Shown here in pieces: positions 45,701-57,700 of a stretch of 64,000 nt of DNA. The DNA is taken from assembly GCA_037783415.1 (NCBI GenBank), contig JAZGTN010000035.1, positions 682,001 to 746,000 of the forward strand, given 5' to 3'. Each line of letters opens with the position of its first letter. Position 1 is the stretch's first letter. The DNA is from Leptasterias polaris. Lineage: Eukaryota > Echinodermata > Asteroidea > Forcipulatida > Asteriidae. The notes beneath the pieces are model-generated. The model saw nothing but the letters and a program-made list of their open reading frames with translations, was not told the DNA's origin and made no database searches. The position numbers were made by a program, and so were the translations under genes.

Positions 45701-48700
45701 AATAAACATAACCAACCATTTCTTTTTTAAAAGTAGAATACAAGTTGTCTATTTTCTCACCATGAGGACATATCCCATAGAGACCCGTACAATGCTCAGT
45801 TCAGAAAACTCGTTCAGTAAGTCTGTCAGAGAAGCCGATGTGAAAGCGTTGACATTTTGGGAGACCATTACCGAGCTGTTGCGAACAACCTTGGGAAGAG
45901 AGAGACAGACAATTCAAAATTAAATTCTGATGTTTCAAATCCATTTTTGTTTTCCCACCACAAAAAATAATAATTGAAAGACAGCTATGGCTGCCGTTTG
46001 GAATGCAGCAAAACGTTTAGATATTAACCCGTTCACCTGATCTTATCAAACATAATTCCCATCTGTGCATTTGGGGAGTCAGTTTTCCTGTGTGTTACTG
46101 TTCTCGACATGCATTTTAGGCGATGTTTAAGACATTCCAAGTTTAAACGTAACAATACCTCAGTAAACTTCCTCTGCCATTCTTCGACAATCGCCCCAGC
46201 CTTCTCCGGGGTCCATCTGATCTCATCCACTTTGTAGTTTCCCTTCCATGCATCGTACATCTCCTTCTGCCCCTTGAGTTGTAGGATACTCTGTATAGCT
46301 TCGGCACTACGGAGAGAACAACAACGAAGAACATGTCTTACTTAAGTGAAAACGGTGTTCAGAAACCTTTCAGCCCATTTACCTTGTCATCAACTATCTA
46401 CAGTTTGTACTTTTGTTTCTGCTCAATTTTACCAACCTATAGTTTTTGTCTTCTTCATTATTTTTTTAATTCTTGTGTTTTGGGGGTTTTCTTTTTTTAA
46501 TTGGTCGGCACCATCCCCCCAAAAAAAATTTAAAATAAGGTTAGTTCCGATTACATGACATTTCAAAATAGGGTCGATTGATCAGGATTTTTTTCAGTCT
46601 TTTTAAGCCAACTTTTAAAGCTGTTAAATTACGTTTGGTAGAGTAACTGGAAGCAAAACCTAAATTTTTCAAAAGGCTGTTTCTGTAAAATAGCATGTTG
46701 AAAAAAATTGACTGACAATGGATACTTCAATAACATGCACAAATTTTTCCACAATCCAATACAAAGCAACAACAAAAGACCACAGAAGTTTGTACAGAGA
46801 AAAAAAAAACCAAACAATTTCTCAGTGATTGACTGTCTGTAACCACTGACTGATGAAATAGTGTGTGTAACATGCATGGTCTTAATTTCACCACAAAAGT
46901 TGGCTCAAAAGATTGAAGCCAGAAAATTATAAATTAAATGGAAAAATATTTATACGAGATTAAACGAAAGCATGCTAGACTTGGCATCAAATCAAAACAT
47001 AAACTTCTCAATCCATACAACAGAGCGAGAGAGGAAAAAAAAAAAACATTCAAGCGAAGATAAAACTATTTAGGCATGCTAACAGCCAGCAGTTTTTCAC
47101 GACAGCGGTTTTAACAAAACACTCCCCGAGTTTGGTAGGTCGGGAAAACTTACCTGGACTGCTTTTTCAATAAAATATAAGTTGTGTGATTAGTGGAGAA
47201 AAAACAAAACAAAATACTGGGAGTTAAAATGCTTGATAATGATATGGATTAGATAGTGGCAATATGCAAGTTTCTTGGACCATATTGAATTCTTTACTGA
47301 GACAAAAATAATAACCGCAGATTCATATACTGGTTTGAATTTTGTTACGCAGACAATATGCTCAAAAATATGCATAATTAATTTTTCAGCCATTAATAAC
47401 CAGACTTAGTTCATCCACAATCAATAAGTTAGCAGAAATGAATAACTCAATCTACAGGATTCATTTTTTTTTTTAGTTAAACATTTATTAGTAACATTCT
47501 TCTCTGTAAAATGAGAAGAAGAAAAAAAACATTCAGGCAACAGATTCAAGAGATTCAATAAATATGCAAAATGTCTCATTAATATTCAAACTAGCTGATG
47601 AATATGCAAATACCTTTGAATGTGGCCGGTGGAGTTCTTGTTCACACCTCCAACGATGAGTTCTTCAGGCCAGACCATGTATGTACTGGCAAAGCCTTCG
47701 CAACCACCTGTAAGTTCAGAAGCGATGTCTGGCACCTGTGCACACCCCAAAAAAAACAAAAAACAAAAAACATAAAAATTGTCTGTAAATGAAATTTGGT
47801 AATTACTCCAAAAATTTATGTCCATAAATACTAACTTGGTGAAGAGCACTTGAGAGCTGTTGATGTTATACGAAAAGCCAAAATAGCTTTTGTAAAAGGC
47901 CAAACCCCTTTTCAGTGTCAAAGTTTGCTGCAGATATATAGAAAACCTTAAGAGTGCGAGTTAAACACCTGTACATCTGGGTGTCCAATTCCTTGGCTGT
48001 GAAATTTTGAGCTTACGGCGCCCCGTAAAGCACAACAATACAATTTAAAGCCAGTCACAATTTTCGTTTTCTTTCTCTTGTCCCTGTGAAATGAATTCAT
48101 ACAAGGGGTGAGCTGTTGCTGCTGACACTAACCTGTCCACTTTGCTTGTTGGGTGCCGAGTTGGGACATTCGGGGTCTAGTGGGTTGAGACAGGGCTTGG
48201 TCTGGTAGGCGTGGCCAATTCCCGTCTGCAGAGAGTAAGCAGTAAATTGAACACAGGAATAAATTAATAGTAAACAAAAGCATACAATTCAGGGGAACAG
48301 GGGGGGGGGGGCAACTGCCCTCCCACATTCGGGCATAACAGTGGGGAAAAATTGGGCACAGCAGGAAGAAGAAAAAATTGACAGAGAAAGTAAAACATAC
48401 TTTTTACCCAGTATTAGAAATTGTTACTTTAGTTTTAATCTTTGTAAAATTTTGGACAAATCAGCCCCAATTTCAATGGGTGTTTTTTATTATATGAAAG
48501 GAAATAAAATTTGTTGGACATTTTTTATTACTTATTTTGCTGTAAAAAAATATCTTCAAGGAGATAATGGAGTTTGTAAAAGTGTCCTTTGAATGAAAGT
48601 TTTCTATTGTGTAAAAATGTGTGCTTTACTTTTGAGTGGTCAAACAATTCGTTCACCAGCAGCTGTTCCATGTCAACAAAATTTCGATACAAGAGAGTTA

Positions 48701-51700
48701 ATAGACGATGTGACCTCTGACGTCATTTGAAAATCATAACATGATGCGCGCGCATGTCACCGGGCAAAACCTTTGTGTACTTGACAGCCAGCTAGAAAGT
48801 ACACGCAATATTACCATGACCTGGCGGAACATGACTTGGACAACAGACTTGTCAACAGAGGGCGGTTTGAATGTAAACAGAGGTCACATCGTCTATACAT
48901 GTTTGATATTATTGAATAATTAACCAATAAGTTTCACTCACTCTATTGAAGAGATCTTTTAACGAATCTCCCGATATAAAATCCCCATAATTACTAAAGA
49001 TTTGATTGAAGTCATCTAACAAGGCTAAGGGGTCCAGCGTCTTCCATCTCAGAGTCTGGTTGTAATATCTGTGGATTAATCATACGAAACGGGGTTGAGA
49101 ATCCTTGCTGACAAAAAGGTCGAAGAAACTTTGTCGCGCTGGCTTTATGGTATCAGTGAAACCTTATCATCTAGTCGCACAAAGTGGAAGCTATGGGATA
49201 ACAATACCCTCTGGAAGTGCTTATCGCTAAATATCTGATTTAAAAAAAAGAATGCCACAGGTGGAAATGGCAGGCATTAATCATGCAACTTGTGATTATC
49301 GCAAAAGAGGAAACTACCCTGAATGCTAACATTTGTACAGTGTTTTTAGGAAACTGACTTACTGCAAACATTTGTACATACACACACACACGAAAGGGGG
49401 AAACGATGATAATATCTGCCGAGAAAAAATTGCATTCCTGAAGAATTGGGAGGTCTTCAGGTTTGGTAGATAACCCAGATGTAACATTTGCAGTTTTCGA
49501 TGATAACAAAAGTTCAAAATTGAACAAGGATACAGATGAAAAGGATGGGGGGAAAAATAAAGAAAACAACAATGTAGTCTTTGTAAAAACAGGGGTTGTG
49601 TTAATAATCACTTTGCTTTCCATGGCGGGAAAACAATCTTGAACCTGATTGCAATGGTACCATTCAATAATTATTTTCCTACTGAAGTGTGGTGGAACCC
49701 CCGTGGTAAGAGTTGTCAACTAACCTCCTATCAAAAAGAAATCTCTTCGAAGACTCTACATTTTAAATTTGTTCACATCAACTTCTGAGGGTCAGGGAGA
49801 AAAATGAAACAAAATCTAACCATATTTTCACTTGCAAGTATAATTTGCAACAGTTGTGAAAAACTGCACCGAGGATGTGTAATTTTCACCTCAAAGACAT
49901 TTCTCCACAGGCTTGCTTTCATAAATTGTAAAGTCACTATTTTTGTCTCTCCATGTGGTTTACTCCCATACGTGTATATCCTTTAATACTTCTCATTAGT
50001 GTTGCGGTATGTTATAATTGTAACCATCAGATGGGACTTTGGCCCCCCTCCAAGGCATGTGAACCTGAAACCCACAGAGACAAAGTGCTGGTACAGCGAG
50101 GTCAGCCTCCTAGATTGGTTGAGTATTCCCTGGCTTAGCATAAACTGCAATTCTATCTGCCCTGGCCAATATGCATGTATACATGGATCTAGACTAGTAG
50201 ACCAGGCCTGGGGCTAATATAACTGGATCTGGACCAGTGCCCAGGGCCAATATCTGGACCATGCACTATCTGCCCTCTAGCATTCTATACCAGTCTGGGG
50301 AAAAATGTTATAATGCCACAAAAAAAGAGAAAAGTAGTGAACAAATTTGCTTGACATTATGACACTTTGACACCAATACATACAACAGTTTCGGTCAGAT
50401 TTGCACAAAAAGTGTCAAAATTTTCCCCTACTTAACAAATGACCAAAAACGAAAAAACAAACAAAAAAACAGTTTATTTGAAGGAATTACTGGTCTTGGA
50501 GAATTAGGGCGATGAAAAAAGGAAAAAACCTAAATCTACTTTTTCTTATCTGACTTAAAAATTATCAGCAAAACCTGCCAAAATAATTTCAAATTTCTGG
50601 ACCTTCTGAAACTTCATCGATGCCTGCCACTGATGTCATGAAACTTTCTGCAACTGCCTTAAGTCCACTTGCGCAATATTTATTGCATAAGTTGTGCACT
50701 TCTAACAAAAGAAATCTTGCACAAGTGGACTTGCGCAATAAGTTTCATGAAATCGGCTGCAGAACTTTTACACCTAACCTACATTTGAACACCTTTTCTT
50801 ACATGCTTGCATTTATCACTTAAAAAACGATCAGTGTCAAACAAATCCAAAGCTGTGAAAAAGTTCATAAATTTTTCAAAAACGACCTTCTCTTTAAGAT
50901 ACAAGTAGGGTACCCGCCTGGCTGATGGTGTGAGTTTCACTCCCAAGACCAGTGGGCCCTTGAAGAGTACGGTGCTCAATAACACAGTTTATAACAGTCT
51001 CTGCTGGATAACATACTCTTGCCTTGGCCGAATCAGTGTGTGTGGTGTGGACTTCTACTAAACATACCGCACACGTTGACCCCAATGCGAAAGGGCCCTG
51101 CCAATGATTTCACTTCAGAGATATTTCACAATCAGACATGTGGCGAATCTTAATCACTTTGATTAGATTTTCATTTCCTAATCTAGATTGTAATTCCAAT
51201 TATAACTACAAAGCATTCCACATGGCACAGCTTCCTCCCCCCCCCCCCCCAAAAAGAGAGGTTACAACAGAGCATTAATTTTTAATGGGGAAAACTACAT
51301 TGTGAGTCCTACATTCTGCTTAACTTGTTACAGTGCAATATTTTTTACACTTTTGTTAACTATGTACAGCATTGAGTCCCAATTAATTTTTAACAAACTT
51401 TTGAAATTTAGTTCCTTCTGGAGGTTTGAAACCTCCACATTTTGATAACTCCTGGAGTTAAAGATTTCAAGAACCTTCTGGGAACAGTTCACTCAGAGCT
51501 AGAGAAATAGATCGAAGAGCAGGATCTCTTTAAATCCAAAGAAAAGAACAGTTACTTCCCCCCCCCCCGGCAAATATAATGAAGTCTGAGTTCAGAAAAA
51601 AAGGAGTCATTTTGTCATCCCTGTTTGGTACTAGAATACATAAGCATCTCTTGAATTTACACTTGCTATCACAATCTCCTTTGTTTTCCAATTCAAATAG

Positions 51701-54700
51701 CAATTTCTTTTCAACTTTGTATTTAGAACAAGCTAAATCCCATCAAAGGAAAACAATTCAGTTCTCAATCCCCACAGAACTCCATCAACACAGGAGAGAG
51801 CAGACGCTCTTCAAAAGAGAAAGATTTTCTCTACCAACAAAGAGCCCCCAACGAGGGCAAACTTGTCACCAAGCAAACAGCCCTGCCCCAGAAATGGAGG
51901 ACCTCCTCGCGCCTGACGGCGCGTCAACAAAAGTTCACCTGACTCCCTTGCTTATTGCGAGGTCAAAGGTCACAAATCATGGGAGCTCCGAGATATCAAT
52001 GGAATCTAGAGGAACTTGAGGGGTCATACAAAGGTCTCACCATTTTCAAAGTACAGAGTCCAACTTGTCGAGGCCCCCTCCATCACCTTAAATTTACACT
52101 TTTCAATACTATTGATTCCATGCTGTGGCACTGCTCATTCACTGCCATTTAAAAATTTGTTAGGTTTTTTTTTAGGACAAAACATTTCCAATCTATCCAA
52201 TTCCTTGGTTATACCCTTCTGCAAAATATCTGCTCTATTACAAAGGTTGGTCGTTTCTTTTCATTTGATTTTTCTATACATTATTGATGAATTCTTTGAT
52301 CCAGGTTTAATCTTTCTGAATATTTTCAAACAAACGTAAAACAGTTAAAGGGCTGTCTCATCATGATCAATTCAAAGCAGGCCTTGTGGCTGTACATGGA
52401 ATTATCAACTCTTACCCAGTTACAGCATGTGAGCAGCCACCCTCTGTATCGTTCAATGGCGAGAGCACATGTGCATTCTTTAATTGGGTGACAGTTCATA
52501 ATTCCATGTTACAGCCACAGACCTGCTTTGATCATGACAACACGGCCTCTTTAATTGTAAAAGTTAAATTGCAATTACAACATCTCATTTCCTCTTTTGG
52601 GATTGTTATCAATGTCAAAGAACAAACCCCCACCCCCTTGCCATAGGAAGAAAATGTGGCCTGTTCAATGCATTGAGGCATGGAGAAATTAACTTAATAA
52701 TGATTAAATGATTTACCAGCTGGATGATTGACAGGTGGCCCTCTGAATGAAATGATTGACAAGTAAATTGTGACCGACTGCAATACGACTTAAACAGTTA
52801 GCAAGGGTCAAGGCCATCTAAGAATAAGTCAAGGCCAAGGGTCAAAACACTTAGCTCAGAACTGGGTTAGTTCGTTGCTAATTAGAATGTCTTCGGACAC
52901 GAGCAGCAGCAGGATTGTTACTGGTATTCACAAAAACATTTGGCTGTTGAAAAAAAACTGAACTCTGGCACAAAGCGCCAAAGCTTGCGAGCTCGAAAAC
53001 TTGCGAGCACGAAACCCACTAATAACATCTATCTTTGGTTTTAAAAGCCCTACTCTGCAATCTGGGGCATTATACGTGGTTTTATCTTCATTTTTTTTGA
53101 ATTTGATCTTAAGTTTTAAAAAAAAAAAAAAAAAATTTCCGGTTAAAAACGGAGGAATCATATCCCTGCAAGATATGAGATGTTAGGTGTGAAAGAGCGG
53201 GCTTCATAAACAAATGTATATTTGTATTATAATCTTAGTGTACATCTAGTCTGCCCAAGTGTATCTCCACCTTCATTGCTACCTTATAACATACAGAGCA
53301 AGACAGGCAGGAGTGGAGAGAGAAAATCAATGGAACCCAAGTCCTTTCAGATACAATCCAAGATCAGAATAGATGCCCCGCTTAAGTCCTAAATACCTTT
53401 AAAACTTCCCCCCCCCCAACCTCACCTCTCCCCTTTGCTCCATCCCCACATGAAACCATGTAAGAATCATTCAAACACATCCACCACAGTTGCAAGTAGT
53501 ATTCAACTCATCAATGTTATTGCTGTCACAATATGACTTACTACTAAACTCACATCTGCGAGGTCAGAAGTGCAGAGAGTCATCATTAATACCACTTCTA
53601 AATGGCTTATGTCATAGCTGTCTCCCCAGCCAGGCTTCCATACCCAAGGCCCCCTGTCAGGCCCAGGCAAGGAGACCCTACCAGCCTGGGTCAGGGCCTC
53701 CCTGGCTAACTGCAACATCAGGGACACTCCTCCAAATGGGGAGCCCAGGCTATGATGTGCGCGAAAAAATATGACTGTTGTCAGTTGTTTTCTGGACCAT
53801 GTGGGTAGAAAGTAAACATGTGACTGTGGCTTGGAGTCAGAGAGTCTGTACATGTACATTTCTGGTTTCTCATGGTAGAATTTGGCACAGTAAACATGAA
53901 AGGAATGATCAAGGATTCCTATACATCAATTGTCTGATCTTCTAGAAGTAGGTGAAGTTGTACAAACAAAATGTTCTTGAGATAACTTGTCCACCACACA
54001 CTGGCTATTTCAGAAAGCAAAGAAAATCTCAGATTTCAATGCTGGATTCAAATCTTCTTTTTCAGTTGCTCGACCAAGATAATGTCCCGAGACCTTTTAC
54101 AACCCCAAAAATTCTTTTTCAGAATCCACTATACAAAGGTGGGTGGGGGGGATCAGTTTAAAGTAATCATTTGATGTCTTTTCGAAAAGTATAGGCCTAC
54201 AATACAACGCTGTCCTTCAAGAATGCCACTAGCTTTTTACAACTAGTAACTACAGACAGATAATTATAGTTTTGCTTGGAATCTTTCCTCCTCCACCCCC
54301 CAAAAAAACCTTTAAAAACAAGAAATGTTCATCCTAGTGAAGCATCAGCAATAAAATGTTTACCGTCAGACCATAGAGAGACCCTCTTGAATCCTCCAGC
54401 TTTTTATTGTCCTAAAGAAATCACCCCTGGATTATCCAGTCTTCTTTCTTTTTGCCTGACAGACATTTTGAACTCCACACACCCCTCAAAACAGGTCTGC
54501 CAGTCTGGCCACAGACGAACCTTATGTCCAGATGCCTTTTAAGTTGCTGATAATTTAATTGACCACTGGAACTCAGACAGGAGGCTGGACATTTTAACCA
54601 CAGACCTTTCTTACAAATCTGCTGTCTGTCTCCCAGATATTTGTTGTCATTTGGTTGACAACAAATGTACTCTCTTTTCAGAGTTGACACAGAATAGATA

Positions 54701-57700
54701 ATTACAGGCCCTACCCGTAAACAAATTATTTATATCTATCCTCACTATGCAACGCCTCAAATCCTACATAACTGTTATCTCTCCAAACTTAAAACAAGAA
54801 GTAAAACTTATGCTTTTTAATTTGAAAAATGGACAGCTTAATTAGTCCACAATAAGAACACCAATTAAGAAAACTTTGACAGTATAACTACATAACGATG
54901 TAGGCCAGGGGTCAGTGGAAACTTATCTACCATTCCTAAAAGAGCTTCTCATCTGATTTCCAACCCCCAACCCTCTCAATTTCAAAAATCATTATGATTG
55001 TTACAACAACAGCACATAAAGCCTACACCATGCATACATGTAGGTCAGCCATAGTACTCAAATAAAAACAAATTCTACAGGGGTCAAACATTGTGCGCCT
55101 GAAACTTCCAGATAAACAGAAAAAATTACCGCAAATTGATAAAAAAATATTTTCTAGAAAAAGATAAAAATGGTTACTTACGGAACTTTGACTGGGTCGT
55201 CCGGGCCCAGCAGCCTTGATCCCTCCCAAAAACAATCTAATGGCGTTACTATTGTACAAGGAATTAATTTACTAATTATCTGGTGACAAAACACAAAGAA
55301 ACAATCGGGTGTTAGTGACATACCGGATAAGACTGAAGCCAGCTTTGAAACGCAGTGTACTTTTGGTTATTGTCAAAGACCAGTATCCTCACTTGATGTA
55401 TCCCAACATACGCATTGTCGCATATAACAACAGATAACAAAGGAACTAATCAATTTTGTTGTTGACAATGTCCTGAGAGATTGACGCTCTTGAAATTCTT
55501 CATAAAAACATATTGTCAACATTCCATATGGTTTTATGTTAATTCAATTACAACCACAAAGAAATAATCAGCATGTAAATTAATTTTGTTTAATAAAAAA
55601 TATTGTAGTACAATACGTTGAGACTTACAGGATCTATGAAACTATCTTCAAAGGCTGGAAACTCTGTAATAAAACAAACATCTTTGAAACTCCAGTCTCT
55701 GCAAAAAACAAAAAGATGGAGAAGAAAAGTTTGAAATAAGAAGTCAAATCTTACAAATGTTATTCAGGGGTTTCCCTGATTTTTTTTTCCATTGAAAGTT
55801 TTTAGGGGGTTTGGTTTTTTCAGAAACTCAAAAGTGGAAGTCGATTTAATTGTTTTTGTTTTTGATGTTTTTGAGGTGTGCAAACAAAACAGTTTGTTCT
55901 TTCATACGAGCAGAAAAATCTTAGAATTTCACATAAAGTAGGGCGGGTCAAATAGTGGAAAAGTTTACTTAAACTCTGCTAAGGAAACCGAGACTGAGCA
56001 GATATTACAAATCCGAAGCAATTACTGAGAAGTTCTATACCAATACATTCATCAAATACTTTTGCCATAAACAAAACATCCCTTAATAAACAAATATCTT
56101 GAAACCGTCTCAAGTTTTAAACAGCTCCCCTAACCCCTGTGACCTTTGAACTTTGAACCTTCCTCTCTCCTCCCTTGACCCAGCTGACCTTTTCCATGGG
56201 TTCCCAAGGTAGGCATTTTCCATGTAATAGAATTACAGTGTAGGCTTGGGCCACCAACAGCGCTGCTTCTACAACTAGTGCCAAGCAGTATATGTTCCCT
56301 GTATTGCTGGACCCACTCCGCTATGGTTTAGCCAGTTGGTGTTACCTTACAAGAACTAACTGGGTCACGTAACATTAACTAGATCCAGGGGTTGCATGGG
56401 GAAGGCAAACTGGTAAGGTTTTTTTTTAAATCAGAAACCATGATCCTGTATTTCACCTAGGCAATTTGAAAGTGGGTTTTCAAGGATAAGTGGTTTATGT
56501 ACAAACTACATCAGGGCTTGCTCTTAACTTGCTCAGTGACTTGCCATCAGGACCAGTTAGATTGTCATTTCACTAGACCGCCAGCTTTTTCACTGGTCCA
56601 TATTTCAAAGGAAATAGGAATGCTTTTAAACACTGAACTAGCCAGCCGGACCCCTTGGAGTGAATTCTGACTGGTCCTCAGGTGTTTTAACTGGCATTTG
56701 GCCAGCGAACCACTGTTAAGGGAGAATACTGGACATCATTTTAATGTAATAAGCACAGTGTGGACAACATTGGTAATTTTCAAAGACCAAACCTATACCT
56801 TAGAATAAAGATTCTCATCTTTTCTTTGAACAACACTTTAAATCAACTTTTCAAAACCCATTACTAGTATTATTACAAATTGTTCCATAAAACCTTTATG
56901 TGAAAAGCTTCTTTGGTAGCTTCTCAGTCCTAACTTAATGTGCTCAAAATGGAAACAAAAGAAGTCAGGAACAAAATAAGACAGGAACAAAATAAGACAG
57001 GAACAAAATAAGACAGGAACAAAATTAGACAGGAACAAAATAAGAAAGGAACAAAATAAGACAGGAACAAAATAAGACAGGAACAAAATAAGAAAGGAAC
57101 AAAATAAGACAGGAACAAAATAAGACAGGAACAAAATAAGACAGGAACAAAATAAGAAAGGAACAAAATAAGACGGGAACAAAATAAGACAGGAACAAAA
57201 TAAGACGGGAACAAAATAAGACGGGAACAAAATAAGAAAGGAACAAAATAAGACGGGAACAAAATAAGACAGGAACAAAGTAAGTTAGGAACAAAATAAG
57301 ACAGGAACAAAATAAGACGGGAACAAAATAAGTTAGGAACAAAATAAGACAGGAACAAAATAAGACGGGAACAAAATAAGACAGGAACAAAATAAGTTAC
57401 GAACAAAATAAGACAGGAACAAAATAAGACAGGAACAAAATAAGACGGGAACAAAATAAGACGGGAACAAAATAAGAAAGGAACAAAATAAGACAGGGGA
57501 AAAAAACATTTAAAAAAAACAAACAAAAACAAAAAATAAGACAGGAACAAAATAAGAAAGGAACAAAATATTGGTTCTTCGGGAGCGAAAGAGATATCAC
57601 GACAGAATCAGAACAAGCAGTTTAGCACTTACAGGCCATACATGCTGACTTGTACTTGAGTTGCTAAGAACGAGGATCTGACATGCTGAAGCAGAGCCTC

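Larger units (their letters stand above)
44784..49068 (-). other. Patched introns between v4 and v9
   Basis: Introns 44784-45760, 45890-46158, 46307-47613, 47736-48132 and 48226-48941. Contain a GTGGGGAC / ATAGCAACCGTGGACC repeat patch (45195-45480), a CA microsatellite (45357-45372), a MITE B fragment (47796-47900) and MITE D copy 2. Confidence 0.55.
55280..57632 (-). other. Patched introns v1-v2 and v2-v3
   Basis: 55280-55628 and 55699-57632. MITE B fragments at about 55350-55440 and 56757-56830, DR1-like motifs at 56140-56158 and the 16-bp minisatellite. Confidence 0.55.

Noticed and set aside
49240..49719. Minus-strand open frame of 159 residues
   Set aside because: Lies in a Patched intron, low-complexity hydrophobic composition, no recognisable domain or splice support.
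51579..52019. Plus-strand open frame of 146 residues
   Set aside because: No family resemblance, antisense in a Patched intron, starts beside a poly-C run; probably chance.
56838..57600. Several overlapping minus-strand open frames up to 206 residues reading as a hydrophobic repeat protein
   Set aside because: They are the translation of the 16-bp minisatellite in different frames, not a gene.
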